Assembly (NCBI RefSeq): GCF_002831565.1
Contig: NZ_CP025096.1
Coordinates: 6,563,014-6,627,013, forward strand
Reading direction: 5' to 3'
Length of the DNA: 64,000 nucleotides
DNA from: Spirosoma pollinicola
GTDB lineage: Bacteria; Bacteroidota; Bacteroidia; Cytophagales; Spirosomataceae
Under the pieces are notes generated by a model. It was given only the letters and a program-made list of their open reading frames with translations. It did no database searches and had not been told where the DNA came from. Positions within the stretch are counted from its first letter, which is position 1. The number at the start of each line of letters is the position of its first letter. This document shows, in pieces, positions 18,026-27,371 of this stretch. The translations under genes were made by a program, and so were the position numbers.

Positions 18026-19495
18026 TTACGCTAGCAATGGCTTTACAACTTTTCCGTGAACATCTGTCAACCGGTATCGCCGTCCCTGGCTTTTAAATGT
18101 CAACTTTTCGTGATCGACGCCAAGCAGGTGTAAAATAGTTGCCTGAAAGTCATGAACATGAACGGGATCTTTGACCACATTATAACCGAAATCATCCGTC
18201 TCTCCATATACCATCCCTTTTTTAACACCAGCACCCGCCATCCAGACCGAGAAAGCGCGTGGATGGTGATCACGTCCGTAATTATCGCGGGTGAGTTTCC
18301 CCTGCGAATAAGCTCCCCGGCCAAATTCTCCGCCCCAAATTACAAGTGTATCGTCAAGTAAGCCGCGCTGTTTGAGATCCATAATTAATGCGGCTGAAGG
18401 CTGGTCGACGCTTTTCGCCTGCGTTTTAATATCGTTGGGCAAGTTGCCGTGCTGATCCCAGCCCTGATGGTATAACTGCACGAACTTTACGTCTTTTTCG
18501 ATCAACTTACGTGCCAGCAGGCAGTTAGCCGCAAAGGTGCCCGGCTTGCGGCTGTCGGGGCCGTACATATCAAAAATATAGTCTGGTTCTTTCGAGATAT
18601 CCAAGGTTTCGGGCACCGACGTCTGCATCCGATAGGCCATTTCGTACTGGGCCATCCGGTTATTTATTTCCGGGTCCAGCACGTGTTTATATTGCTCCTG
18701 ATGTAGTTTTGTCAGGTAATCGAGCATCCGCCGACGGCTGGTTTTATCGACGCCTGGCGGATTATTCAAATAATAAACCGGGTCTGGCCCCGACCGAAAA
18801 ACCACGCCCTGATGCACTGAGGGCAGGAAGCCATTACTCCAGAGTTTGGCATATAATGGCTGATCGCCGTCGCGCCCTTTAGAAAGCAGCACCACAAAAG
18901 CTGGAAGATTCTGATTGTCGGACCCCAAGCCATAGCTAATCCAGGAGCCGAAACTTGGCCGCCCTGCCTGCTGGCTCCCCGTCTGGAAGAACGTAATGGC
19001 CGGATCATGGTTGATGGCTTCGGTGTGCAGGGAACGGATAAAAGTCAAATCACCGGCAATACGCGACGTATGCGGCAACAATTCACTGAGCCACATCTGA
19101 CCGGGGCCGTACTGAGCAAATTTATATTTCGAAGCTGCCAGCGGAAAACGACTTTGTCCGGCGCTCATGCCCGTTAAGCGCTGACCATTACGTACCGAAG
19201 CGGGTAAATCCTGCCCCCACATGGTTTCGAGCTTCGGCTTATAATCGAACAACTCCAGTTGAGAGGGTGCGCCACTCTGAAACAGATAAATTACGCGCTT
19301 CACTTTGGGCGGAAAATGCGGCTTCCCCACGGCTGGGTTCTCGCCCGGCATGGAGTTGCCCGGCGATGATGCCCCTCCAAACAGATTTGTCGGGTTCAAA
19401 AGCGATGCCAGCGCAATGGTACCTAAGCCCGCACTAGCTTGCCCCAGAAAATTTCGGCGGCTGAGCTGGTCATGTATTTCGTCCTGAATATCCAT
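18026..19495 (-). CDS. Tat-exported DUF1501 (sulfatase-like fold) protein
   Basis: 489 residues. The N-terminus has a twin-arginine export motif (LSRRNFLGQASAGLG) and a hydrophobic stretch, so it is exported folded. The body matches DUF1501 proteins, which share the alkaline phosphatase/sulfatase fold: HFPPKVKRVIYLFQSGAPSQLELFD near the start, QLYHQGWDQHGN and LDDTLVIWGGEFGRGAYSQG late, then NYGRDHHPRAFSVWMAGAGVKKG. Planctomycetes carry many of these next to PSCyt1/DUF1549/DUF1553 genes, and the same pairing is seen here (134 bp after the 1,166-residue gene). The substrate of the family is not established. Confidence 0.88.
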   Translation of the reverse strand: MDIQDEIHDQLSRRNFLGQASAGLGTIALASLLNPTNLFGGASSPGNSMPGENPAVGKPHFPPKVKRVIYLFQSGAPSQLELFDYKPKLETMWGQDLPASVRNGQRLTGMSAGQSRFPLAASKYKFAQYGPGQMWLSELLPHTSRIAGDLTFIRSLHTEAINHDPAITFFQTGSQQAGRPSFGSWISYGLGSDNQNLPAFVVLLSKGRDGDQPLYAKLWSNGFLPSVHQGVVFRSGPDPVYYLNNPPGVDKTSRRRMLDYLTKLHQEQYKHVLDPEINNRMAQYEMAYRMQTSVPETLDISKEPDYIFDMYGPDSRKPGTFAANCLLARKLIEKDVKFVQLYHQGWDQHGNLPNDIKTQAKSVDQPSAALIMDLKQRGLLDDTLVIWGGEFGRGAYSQGKLTRDNYGRDHHPRAFSVWMAGAGVKKGMVYGETDDFGYNVVKDPVHVHDFQATILHLLGVDHEKLTFKSQGRRYRLTDVHGKVVKPLLA

Positions 19496-19508
19496 TGCCT
19501 TAATGTAT

Positions 19509-19626
19509 CTGGCGCGGGTATTTACCCGTGCCTGTAATGAAGCCAGTATTTACTGGCGCGTGAAAATTAGCCATAATGCCAGTAAATACTGGCATTATTA
19601 CAGGCACGGGTAAATACCCGCGCCAG
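19509..19626. repeat. REP-like palindromic element, copy A
   Basis: Two 49-bp arms (19509-19557 with 19578-19626) that differ at two positions. Each arm contains two smaller hairpins with ATTT/AAAT loops: GGGT-ATTT-ACCC and CCAGT-ATTT-ACTGG. Copy B is at 39670-39769. It fills the gap between two genes of the DUF1501 operon. The layout resembles bacterial REP/BIME elements mobilised by RAYT transposases; no RAYT gene is in the window. Confidence 0.7.
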
Positions 19627-19629
19627 ACG

Positions 19630-22600
19630 CTATCGCTTTACAATCGCTTCGTCGAAATTCATAATCGTACTGGACACTACTGTCCAGGCCGCTAATTCGG
19701 CGGGGTTTAGCTTTTTATCAACGGGATACTCCCCAACGGATAACAACGCCATAGCCCGTTTTGGATTCTTTCTGAAATCCGCTAGTTCTTCAGCGTACAG
19801 TTGTTTCACCAGTCCCATTTCTTCCGGTCGCGCCGGACGACTGATTACGGCTTTGAAAATAGCGTTGATTATCGTACCAACTGCTAATGAGTTGTCTGGT
19901 GTTACCCGCTGTGCCAGCACTCGGGCAGCCTCTACAAACTGAGGGTCATTCAGGGTTACAAGCGCCTGTAAGGGCGTACTTGTTTTCTGCCGTTTCACAA
20001 TGCAGGTGTGCCGTTCGGCGGCATCGAAATTCAGCATCATGGGTGCGGGCGATGAGCGTTTCCAGATAGTGTACATTGACCGCCGGTAGAGACTATCGCC
20101 GTGATTTTGAACATATTTAACAGCATTACGCGTTGCCAAAGCCTCCCAGATACCGGCGGGTTGATACGGCAGAACACTTGGCCCGCCAATACGCTGCGTC
20201 ATTAATCCGCTTGCTGCCAATGCATTATCTCTCACCTGCTCCGCCGACATCCGATAACTTGGCCCGCGGGTCAGGAATGTATTATCCGGGTCAGTTTCCC
20301 GTATATTTTCCGGCACACTCGAAGATTGCCGATACGTAGCCGACATAACAATCATTTTGTGCATCGCTTTCGTATTCCACTGCCCGCCCGATTTTGAATC
20401 GCCCATATCGCGAAACTTCACAGCCAGATAATCCAGTAGTTCGGGGTGACTCGGTAATGCGCCCTGATTGCCAAAGTCATCACTATTTTTAGCTAATCCC
20501 TGCCCGAAATATTGCTGCCACATCCGATTAACCATGACGCGGCTAAACAATGGATTTTCGGGTGCCAGCAGCCATTCCGCCAACCCAAGCCGATTGGTTG
20601 GCATATCGCCGGATAATGGATTCAGGCTGTGTAACACGGCGGGTTTCACCACATCGCCGGGTGCATCGTAAGCACCGCGTTTGAGTAGGTGTGTTTCGCG
20701 CGGCACCGACCGTTCCTGCATAATCATTACCTGATCAGAATTGGTGTAGAGCGTAATTTGCTCACCACGCAGTTTCATCGCCTTGGCATATGTCGACCGA
20801 TATACGGGGTCCTGCGTTTTGACATAATAAGTGTACAAGCCCGTCCGTTGGGCGGCAGTACGGTTAGCGACGGGCGTTTGGAGGGCAGCCATGAGCGCGT
20901 CGGGCTGACCGGCTAGCTGGGGCATTTCCAGTGGTGTCAGGCAGCGGTTATAGATACGCAACTCATCGACGGCAAAGTCTTTATAGAAGTTATCATGCAT
21001 CCGGCCTACATAAAACGGGTGCTGTGCCCAATGGCTCTTATCTTTACCATATACCATGCTGTGTATCAGGTTATCGGCAACGACTTTCGTACGCAAAGGC
21101 CGACCGTTTAAATACAGGGTAATTCCCTTGGCCTGACCTGTACCATCATAGGCAAAAGCGACCTGGAACCACTGATGCACCGGCACTTTGTCGACCGTTT
21201 CAATGTCAATAGCATTGGCAGGCCAAACATGGCTAAAGGCCAGTTTCAGCCGCCCGTCGCCTAATAAGTCAAGTTGATAGCCACGCTGCCCATCCATTGG
21301 ACCGGTCGTTCGCCCCATCAGTGTAAGGGCCATATTTGGCTTCGCCAGATTAAACCAGCTACTAACCGTAAACGACTCATTTTGCTCGAAGGCCCCGAAA
21401 TTTCCGGGAAGTTCAATAAAGCTATCTCCCGCCAGATACCGGGCTTTCCCGAATCGACCGGGCACCGAATAGGGTACTTTGTCGGGATCGCCACCAAGTC
21501 GGGCGGGGATTGTATCATTCACCTGATTAGCGAATGCATTGCGAGGGTCTTTCCAGAGTTCTTCTTTCGTTTTACGTTTGGGAGCCTCTTTCTTTTCTGG
21601 TTTCTTATCACCAGGCTTACCAGCTTTGGCAATGCCTTCTTTTGTTCGTTTAGCGTCCTCCTCCCGTTTTTTCTTTCCGTCTTCAATCTTCCGCTTTTCA
21701 TTTTGCGCTTTCACATACGCACCAATATCTGTCCGGTCGGCTTCATCGAATGTATAATGAGCTAACAAGCCCGAATCAATTGACGACGTTGCGTGCGTGC
21801 TGGCCAGCCATTTACCAAAACGTTGCTGATAATCGGGGCGGTTTGGATTAAGTTGTTGCTGAATTGGGGTCAGTTGCTCGCGGATAAATCGCAGCTTGGC
21901 GTCGGTTTCGGGCTTTGTGAGTGAAATTGTAGGAGCAGCCTCGCCGTTGTACGGAATCTGACCGCGTTCATTATTGCTGTTAAAAAAGGCAAACAACGAA
22001 TAGTAATCTTTCTGGCTGATGGGGTCGTATTTATGGTCGTGACAACGGGCGCACTCCACCGTTAGGCCCAACATAGCCTTTCCAAATGTGTTTGTCCGGT
22101 CAGCAACGTATTCGGTTCGATATTCCTCGTCAACAATCCCGCCCTCCTGACTTTGCTGGTGATTGCGGTTGAAGGCCGTGGCAATGAGTTTCTCACGTTT
22201 GTCTTTCGACCCGGCCAGATTCGGCAACAGATCTCCGGCTAATTGCCAGGTAATAAACCGATCAAACGATAGATTGCGATTATAGGCCCGAATAACCCAG
22301 TCACGATAGGGCCACATCGTTCGCAAACCATCATCCTGATAGCCGTCGGTATCGGCATACCGAGCTACATCTAGCCATTCGACGGCCTGCCGTTCGCCAT
22401 AATGCGGACTGTTGAGCAATCTGTTAACGACTTTTTCGTAAGCATTTGGTGATTTATCGGCCAGAAAGGCATCCACCTCGGCGGGTGTTGGTGGTAGACC
22501 TGTCAAGTCAAGGCTGACCCGGCGGAGCAAAGTTGTTTTATCGGCTTCGGGTGCGTGACCTACTTTTTTTGCTTCCTGTTTTGCCAGAATGAACCGGTCA

Positions 22601-23130
22601 ATGTCATTTTTAACCCACTTTTCGTCTTTTACCTTCGGAAGTTCCGGCATGGTCGGCGCAATGAGCGACCAGTGTTCTTTGTATTCAGCCCCTTGCTCAA
22701 CCCAACGAATCAGCATCGCTTTTTCTTCAGTCGTCAGGGTAAGATTCGACTTTGGTGTTGGCATCATTTCCTCCGGGTCGGTGCTGATGATGCGGTTGAC
22801 CAGTTCACTTTTGGCCAGATTACCCGGAACAATGGCCGTATGGCCGCTTTTTGACAGCGCTTCATAAGCCCCCTCGGGAGTGTCTAACCGTAAACCCGCC
22901 TGTTGCTTGGCTTTGTCCGGCCCATGACACGCAAAGCAACGGTCGGACAGAATTGGCTTTACATGTAAATTATAGTCAACCTTTTCGGGTAAAGTGGCTT
23001 CGGCGACAACAATATCGGCTGGTTTTTCGACCGAGCTATGACAAGACGTTAGCCAGATAGACGCACCGAACAGACCAGCCGTTGCGCTGAGAAGAACGTA
23101 TCGAAATCGCATGTCAGACCAGACGGACAT
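19630..23130 (-). CDS. PSCyt1-DUF1549-LamG-DUF1553 surface cytochrome-like protein (PSD1 family)
   Basis: A 1,166-residue multidomain exported protein. The start contains a lipoprotein-like signal ending in LTSC (a second ATG at residue 7 is also possible). Order: planctomycete cytochrome domain with haem motif CFACH (about residue 68), DUF1549 (about 165-380) with a second motif CARCH (about 360), a Lys/Glu-rich low-complexity stretch (about 475-540), a LamG/concanavalin-like domain (about 570-730), then DUF1553 (about 870-1140). The family is abundant in Planctomycetes and sporadic in Bacteroidota. Two CxxCH sites predict c-type haem and an outward-facing location. Its partners flank it. 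Biochemical role unproven. Confidence 0.88.
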   Translation of the reverse strand: MSVWSDMRFRYVLLSATAGLFGASIWLTSCHSSVEKPADIVVAEATLPEKVDYNLHVKPILSDRCFACHGPDKAKQQAGLRLDTPEGAYEALSKSGHTAIVPGNLAKSELVNRIISTDPEEMMPTPKSNLTLTTEEKAMLIRWVEQGAEYKEHWSLIAPTMPELPKVKDEKWVKNDIDRFILAKQEAKKVGHAPEADKTTLLRRVSLDLTGLPPTPAEVDAFLADKSPNAYEKVVNRLLNSPHYGERQAVEWLDVARYADTDGYQDDGLRTMWPYRDWVIRAYNRNLSFDRFITWQLAGDLLPNLAGSKDKREKLIATAFNRNHQQSQEGGIVDEEYRTEYVADRTNTFGKAMLGLTVECARCHDHKYDPISQKDYYSLFAFFNSNNERGQIPYNGEAAPTISLTKPETDAKLRFIREQLTPIQQQLNPNRPDYQQRFGKWLASTHATSSIDSGLLAHYTFDEADRTDIGAYVKAQNEKRKIEDGKKKREEDAKRTKEGIAKAGKPGDKKPEKKEAPKRKTKEELWKDPRNAFANQVNDTIPARLGGDPDKVPYSVPGRFGKARYLAGDSFIELPGNFGAFEQNESFTVSSWFNLAKPNMALTLMGRTTGPMDGQRGYQLDLLGDGRLKLAFSHVWPANAIDIETVDKVPVHQWFQVAFAYDGTGQAKGITLYLNGRPLRTKVVADNLIHSMVYGKDKSHWAQHPFYVGRMHDNFYKDFAVDELRIYNRCLTPLEMPQLAGQPDALMAALQTPVANRTAAQRTGLYTYYVKTQDPVYRSTYAKAMKLRGEQITLYTNSDQVMIMQERSVPRETHLLKRGAYDAPGDVVKPAVLHSLNPLSGDMPTNRLGLAEWLLAPENPLFSRVMVNRMWQQYFGQGLAKNSDDFGNQGALPSHPELLDYLAVKFRDMGDSKSGGQWNTKAMHKMIVMSATYRQSSSVPENIRETDPDNTFLTRGPSYRMSAEQVRDNALAASGLMTQRIGGPSVLPYQPAGIWEALATRNAVKYVQNHGDSLYRRSMYTIWKRSSPAPMMLNFDAAERHTCIVKRQKTSTPLQALVTLNDPQFVEAARVLAQRVTPDNSLAVGTIINAIFKAVISRPARPEEMGLVKQLYAEELADFRKNPKRAMALLSVGEYPVDKKLNPAELAAWTVVSSTIMNFDEAIVKR

Positions 23131-23391
23131 ATCAACGAACAGATTGATTATGAAACGAATTTACAAAATTAGCTCCAGATGGTACGTAGAAATTGTACTA
23201 TCTTATCTTTATGATAGACTATTTTGCCAGTAGACAGGAAAGATCCCGATGGTAGTTTATGAAGACTTTGGTGAAGTTAATTTGGATAAACCCTGCTGTG
23301 TCAGGTCCTGAAACGCCAGCCTAGTCAGACCCGACATCACGGAGTAAAATACATTCCAAGGCAGCAAATATCAGATCCTAAAAACCCGTTT

Positions 23392-24915
23392 TTATTTCTT
23401 GGGCTCGCTAGCTTTCGACTCGCCCACTTTCACAAAATCAGCAACGGCCTGTTCGCTAATTCCACCAATTACTTCCAGCTTAGGCATGGCTGTTTTCAAC
23501 CGGGCAATGCCTTCCTCAGTCACTTTAGTTTGCCAGAGATAAACCGTTCTCAGGTTCTTCATTCCGGCTAACTCGGTCAGGCCAGCATCGGTAATGGCCG
23601 TACCATAGAGATTTAGATACTCCAAATTAGCCAAGCCTTTTAACTGTTTCAGACCCACATCGGTCACGTTCGTTTCTTCCAGATGGAGCTTTTGCAGGTT
23701 TTTCAACTTGGCGACCTGACCAAGTGCCGCGTCAGAAATCTCGGTATCGCCAAGTTTAAGCCATACGATCTGGTTGCTAAGTTTTGGCAGCTCAGCCGCC
23801 TGCGCATCGTTGAATGTGTGAGCATTTACGGCACTAACTTCTAACTGATTCTGCTCTTTCGAAAGCGGTAATACGAGCAAATTCAGTTTTTTCAGTTCAT
23901 CAACAATTTTCGAATCGGCGGCCGGCACTTTCATCGTTAACACCGGCGAATCGGGAGCGGGTCCTGATGCAACCTGAACGCCACCATTTTCAACCGGCCC
24001 ACCGCCCCCTAATGACGCCAGCACAGGGCGGATAGCGTCATTCACCTTAAGATCGGAGACTTTTTTGTCGAACGGAGCACCCTGATCAATCCACCAGGTT
24101 AACAGCGCAATGTCGCTTTCTTTAAGTTGGTTTTTACCTTTAGGCGGCATATGGTGTTCGTCGTCTTCAGGCAAAAGGCACACTTTCACTAATTCACTAG
24201 CCGTGCTTTTGCCTGCCACCAACACCGGCCCATCTTCATACCCTTTCTTGATCATTTCGGGCGAATCCAGCCGCAAGCCCGCCTTCGATTTACCAGCATT
24301 ATGACACTGTACACAACGGCTGTGCAAAATAGGGTTGACAATTTGCTGATAAACCATTGCCTGATTGACATCAGTAATCGGCTCAAATTTTACCTCTTTC
24401 TGCTTAGGTGGCACACCTGCCAGTGTCCGCATGGTTTCGGGCATATACTGGGTCAGGTAGTCGTCACCGTGGGTCAAATTGCCTCCCAAATGCCCGGCAG
24501 CCAGTAATAACACCAGTGACACGCCAAGTGCGGGTAGGTATAGTAGTTGCGCAAAGGGAAAAATGCGGCCCAGATTTTCGGACTTCACCGACCAGGCGAG
24601 CCAGGCAAACACGGCCACACCGATACCTTCCCATTTGTGGCTGCTCAGCGTTTCTTCTTCATAACCTCCCCCCAACGACAACATATACCCGAACAAACAG
24701 GCAAGCGTAGCACTCACCGCCGACCAGAACAGGATCAGCGTAATCGTGTGAGGACTAACTGAGTTGCGCCGGGTCAGGCGGTCAATTTCGAGAAGCCCGG
24801 CAATCAGCAGAAAGCCAATGGGCATGTGAACGATAAGTGGGTGAAAGTGACCCCAGAAAAGCACCCAGTCAGCAGGGGACGACGGATTAGCTTGCAACAA
24901 AATCAGCTCGCTCAT
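23392..24915 (-). CDS. DUF2231-type membrane / c-type cytochrome / leucine-rich repeat fusion
   Basis: A 507-residue three-part protein. Residues about 15-165 hold four to five hydrophobic helices beginning FWGHFHPLIVHMPIGFLLIAGLLE, as in DUF2231-like membrane proteins with conserved His. Residues about 190-280 are a planctomycete cytochrome domain with CVQCH and a later HHMPP methionine that can ligate haem. Residues about 340-490 are leucine-rich repeats (LKNLQKLHLEETNVTD, LANLEYLNLYGTAITD, MKNLRTVYLWQTKVTE). It would anchor a periplasmic haem module with a protein-binding surface in the membrane. The gap to the upstream beta-propeller gene is only 15 bp. Confidence 0.85.
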   Translation of the reverse strand: MSELILLQANPSSPADWVLFWGHFHPLIVHMPIGFLLIAGLLEIDRLTRRNSVSPHTITLILFWSAVSATLACLFGYMLSLGGGYEEETLSSHKWEGIGVAVFAWLAWSVKSENLGRIFPFAQLLYLPALGVSLVLLLAAGHLGGNLTHGDDYLTQYMPETMRTLAGVPPKQKEVKFEPITDVNQAMVYQQIVNPILHSRCVQCHNAGKSKAGLRLDSPEMIKKGYEDGPVLVAGKSTASELVKVCLLPEDDEHHMPPKGKNQLKESDIALLTWWIDQGAPFDKKVSDLKVNDAIRPVLASLGGGGPVENGGVQVASGPAPDSPVLTMKVPAADSKIVDELKKLNLLVLPLSKEQNQLEVSAVNAHTFNDAQAAELPKLSNQIVWLKLGDTEISDAALGQVAKLKNLQKLHLEETNVTDVGLKQLKGLANLEYLNLYGTAITDAGLTELAGMKNLRTVYLWQTKVTEEGIARLKTAMPKLEVIGGISEQAVADFVKVGESKASEPKK

Positions 24916-24930
24916 AAGTAGGCCAGGCTA

Positions 24931-26001
24931 TCAGGCAACGCGCTCAAGTTTAATAGGATAAGTTTTTTTAGATGCCCACTGAGCCACGTAAATGCTATCG
25001 TCCTCATCTACCAGCACGTCGTGCGGATGCAAAAAAGGCGAGTTGCTGCGGTCTTTGCGTTGCTCGGCCAGTTTATTATCCTGATAAACGGGTGCAGAAC
25101 CGCCGGGCGTAGATACTACGCGGTCATTTTTGTCCAGAATCTGAATATATCCCGAGTCAGGATACGAGTCGGACGTGCTCCGAAACACGGCTCCATAAAT
25201 ATTTTCGCCATGAATTACCGGCCGGCAAATGTAGGAACCCGGCAAGGCAATGGTTGACAGGTATTTCCCATCCAGCGAAAACCGCTTAAGAGCATTGTGC
25301 CGCCGGTCGGTAATGAGCAAGGTTGGATTAGTAGCTACCCGACGGTCAACAACAATACCATGACAGCAGTCAAAAGTGTCATTAGTTTCGCCTTTACCAC
25401 CCCACTGGCGAATTAATTTACCCGATTTATCATACTGCGTCACATAATTCAAACCGTAGCCATCGACCACATAAATATCGCCATTGACGGGATTTATGGC
25501 CGTTTCGGTTGGTTTATATTGGCCTGGATAGGCATATTTTTCGGTTTCTCTCGGGTAATCGAGCTTCATCAGTTCGCGGCCTTTCAGGTCGGTTTTGATA
25601 ACCTGATTCCGGTCGGTATCGCAGATAAGCAAATATTGATCGTTTCCCTCTCCCCCTAGCGTCAGGCCATGTCCACCAGGATAATGATGCCCCCAGGTTT
25701 CGAGCAATTTACCCGATTTATCGTAAATCAGGATGTTGTTTTTCGTTTCATTCGTCAATAGAATAATCCGCCCTTTGGCATCCTGCACCATTTCGTGGCA
25801 ATCGTTGACCGGATTTTTGCCCGCATCTAAAACGCCCCAGCCCGGTACAGTTCGATATTTAAAGCCGTTATGGCCAATTATGGTTGGTTCAGGATCCTGT
25901 TTACCTGATTTAGCCGACAATAGTGTCGGAACTGCCATACTGGTGGCGCCTGCCAGTGCTGTTTGTTTGATAAAAAGCCGACGAGATACGGAAGATGCCA
26001 T
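24931..26001 (-). CDS. Tat-exported NHL-type six-bladed beta-propeller protein
   Basis: 356 residues. A twin-arginine signal (VSRRLFIKQTALAGATS) precedes a propeller with repeated blades such as HEMVQDAKGRIILLTN, NDQYLLICDTDRNQVIKTD, NPVNGDIYVVDGYGLNYV and HDVLVDEDDSIYVAQW. The fold is that of NHL-repeat proteins and of peptidyl-alpha-hydroxyglycine amidating lyase; no catalytic assignment is possible. It is the first gene of the four-gene cluster, and a strong inverted repeat 85 bp upstream isolates it from the next gene. It could present or bind the cluster's substrate. Confidence 0.82.
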   Translation of the reverse strand: MASSVSRRLFIKQTALAGATSMAVPTLLSAKSGKQDPEPTIIGHNGFKYRTVPGWGVLDAGKNPVNDCHEMVQDAKGRIILLTNETKNNILIYDKSGKLLETWGHHYPGGHGLTLGGEGNDQYLLICDTDRNQVIKTDLKGRELMKLDYPRETEKYAYPGQYKPTETAINPVNGDIYVVDGYGLNYVTQYDKSGKLIRQWGGKGETNDTFDCCHGIVVDRRVATNPTLLITDRRHNALKRFSLDGKYLSTIALPGSYICRPVIHGENIYGAVFRSTSDSYPDSGYIQILDKNDRVVSTPGGSAPVYQDNKLAEQRKDRSNSPFLHPHDVLVDEDDSIYVAQWASKKTYPIKLERVA

Positions 26002-26086
26002 GAGACGAATACCTGATTTTAGAGCAAAAGAAGTAAGCGTGTAAACTTTACTGCAAATGGGTCGAGTGAGACGTTTCTGGCTGCCT

Positions 26087-26147
26087 GAACAACAACCGAC
26101 CAGTAAGTAGACGTTACATTCGTCTACTTACTGGTCGGTTGTTGTTC
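26087..26147. terminator. Perfect 27-bp inverted repeat
   Basis: Arms 26087-26113 and 26121-26147 are perfectly complementary with a 7-nt loop. It starts about 20 bp after the stop of the Spy-like gene (minus), so it is probably its terminator. Confidence 0.7.
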
Positions 26148-26167
26148 GAATGAACGTTTACGATACT

Positions 26168-26626
26168 TTACTTCTGGTCTTTGTTGTCACTCTGATCATC
26201 AGGCCCACGATGGCCGTTACGCATACGGCCTTTCATGGAGGCCATTTTGGCAAACTGGTCTGGCGTTAAGATACCTTTCAGTTTAGCTTTATAGTCATCA
26301 GCGTTTGCTTTCAGTGCCTGTTGTTTAGCCCGATTATCATCCGAATTAGCCTGAATGGCATCTACTTTCTGGGCACGGCTAAGGGTAACATCGTATACCT
26401 TTTGCGATGTAGCCTGATCAAGGCCCAACTGCTGCGTCATGCGATCGGTTATCTTTTTAGCGCGGGTAGCTGGGTTACCCATTTTATGGGGTTGCATTGA
26501 CCGATCCTTGCCCATACGGCGGGAGTTGGTCTGAGCAGGTGCATCGGGCGTAGCTGCTTGTTGCGCTAATAAGGGGAATGAGAAGAACGCGAGTAGTAAC
26601 CCGCTTATGGCAATTTTCTTAAACAT
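26168..26626 (-). CDS. Small exported Spy/CpxP-like protein
   Basis: 152 residues with a clear signal peptide (MFKKIAISGLLLAFFSFPLLAQ). The mature part is highly charged and helical: a middle region KKITDRMTQQLGLDQATSQKV followed by LKGILTPDQFAKMASMKG, the LTxxQ-like pattern found in periplasmic Spy/CpxP-like and DUF4890-like proteins of Bacteroidota. The C-terminus is disordered (Asp, Lys and Gln rich). Relatives act as periplasmic chaperones or envelope-stress sensors; the role here is inferred only from these general features. Confidence 0.75.
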   Translation of the reverse strand: MFKKIAISGLLLAFFSFPLLAQQAATPDAPAQTNSRRMGKDRSMQPHKMGNPATRAKKITDRMTQQLGLDQATSQKVYDVTLSRAQKVDAIQANSDDNRAKQQALKANADDYKAKLKGILTPDQFAKMASMKGRMRNGHRGPDDQSDNKDQK

Positions 26627-26769
26627 GGTTCGTCATTAGTTAAATCTGAACCTAAGACGCATGATATGATCTAGGGTTTAAGGGTCGAAGGAAATTTAAC
26701 AGCATCTTAACGAATTTCATGTTTCCCCTGCGAGCCAACTTACGCCAGATCATATAGTTGACCTGGGCA

Positions 26770-27252
26770 CTAAAATGTCATGATCAGGCCAGCGATCTTT
26801 TCAAGCTCTTTCGCATCAATCTCGCTAAAGTCATTTAGCTGATCACTATCGACATCAAGAACCATCGTCACATTGCCATCCCGATCAAACACCGGCACGA
26901 CAACCTCCGATTTCGACGCCGAATTACAGGCAATATGCCCCGGAAACTGGTCAACATCGGGCACCAGAATCGTTTCCTGTCGTGTATAAGCAGCCCCACA
27001 AACGCCCTTGTCAAACGCAATACGTGTGCAGGCAATGGGTCCTTGAAATGGCCCCAGCACTAGTTGATTCTCTTTTCTGAGGTAAAATCCGACCCAGAAA
27101 AAACCAAAGGCTTCTTTAAGGGCAGCGGTAATATTCGCCAGATTAGCAATCAAATCCGGTTCGCCCGCTACGAGAGAGGCTATCTGTGGAATCAGGCTAT
27201 CGTAAATTACCTGTCGATTTTGTGTTTGTGGAAGTGTGAGTGTTTCAGCCAT
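26770..27252 (-). CDS. msrC: Free methionine-(R)-sulfoxide reductase (GAF domain)
   Basis: 160 residues from ATG 27252, essentially a single GAF domain. It keeps the three cysteines of the fRMsr family in their usual contexts: GPIACTRI, KGVCGAAY and GHIACNSAS. It reduces free L-methionine-(R)-sulfoxide, repairing oxidised methionine in the cytoplasm. The frame could begin 14 codons earlier, but that part lies inside a 44-bp inverted repeat, so the internal start is preferred. It lies downstream of mreD with that repeat between them. Confidence 0.9.
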   Translation of the reverse strand: MAETLTLPQTQNRQVIYDSLIPQIASLVAGEPDLIANLANITAALKEAFGFFWVGFYLRKENQLVLGPFQGPIACTRIAFDKGVCGAAYTRQETILVPDVDQFPGHIACNSASKSEVVVPVFDRDGNVTMVLDVDSDQLNDFSEIDAKELEKIAGLIMTF

Positions 27253-27255
27253 TAT

Positions 27256-27366
27256 TGTCATGCTGGAACGCCAGCCCGGTGCCGAAGGAAGCATCTTCGT
27301 TAGTTTTAATAAATTTTTCCGCCGAAGATGCTTCCTTCGACACCGGACTGGCGTTCCAGCATGACA
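27256..27366. repeat. 44-bp-arm inverted repeat between mreD and msrC
   Basis: Arms 27256-27299 and 27323-27366 differ at only two positions; the central 23 bp are AT-rich. It fills the whole intergenic space. The length and near-identity suggest a mobile palindromic repeat as well as a terminator for mreD. Confidence 0.75.
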
Positions 27367-27371
27367 AAAGT

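Noticed and set aside
21274..21765. 163-codon plus-strand open frame
   Set aside because: Antisense to the 1,166-residue PSD1 gene in its Lys/Glu-rich stretch; low-complexity codons on one strand produce long phantom frames on the other.
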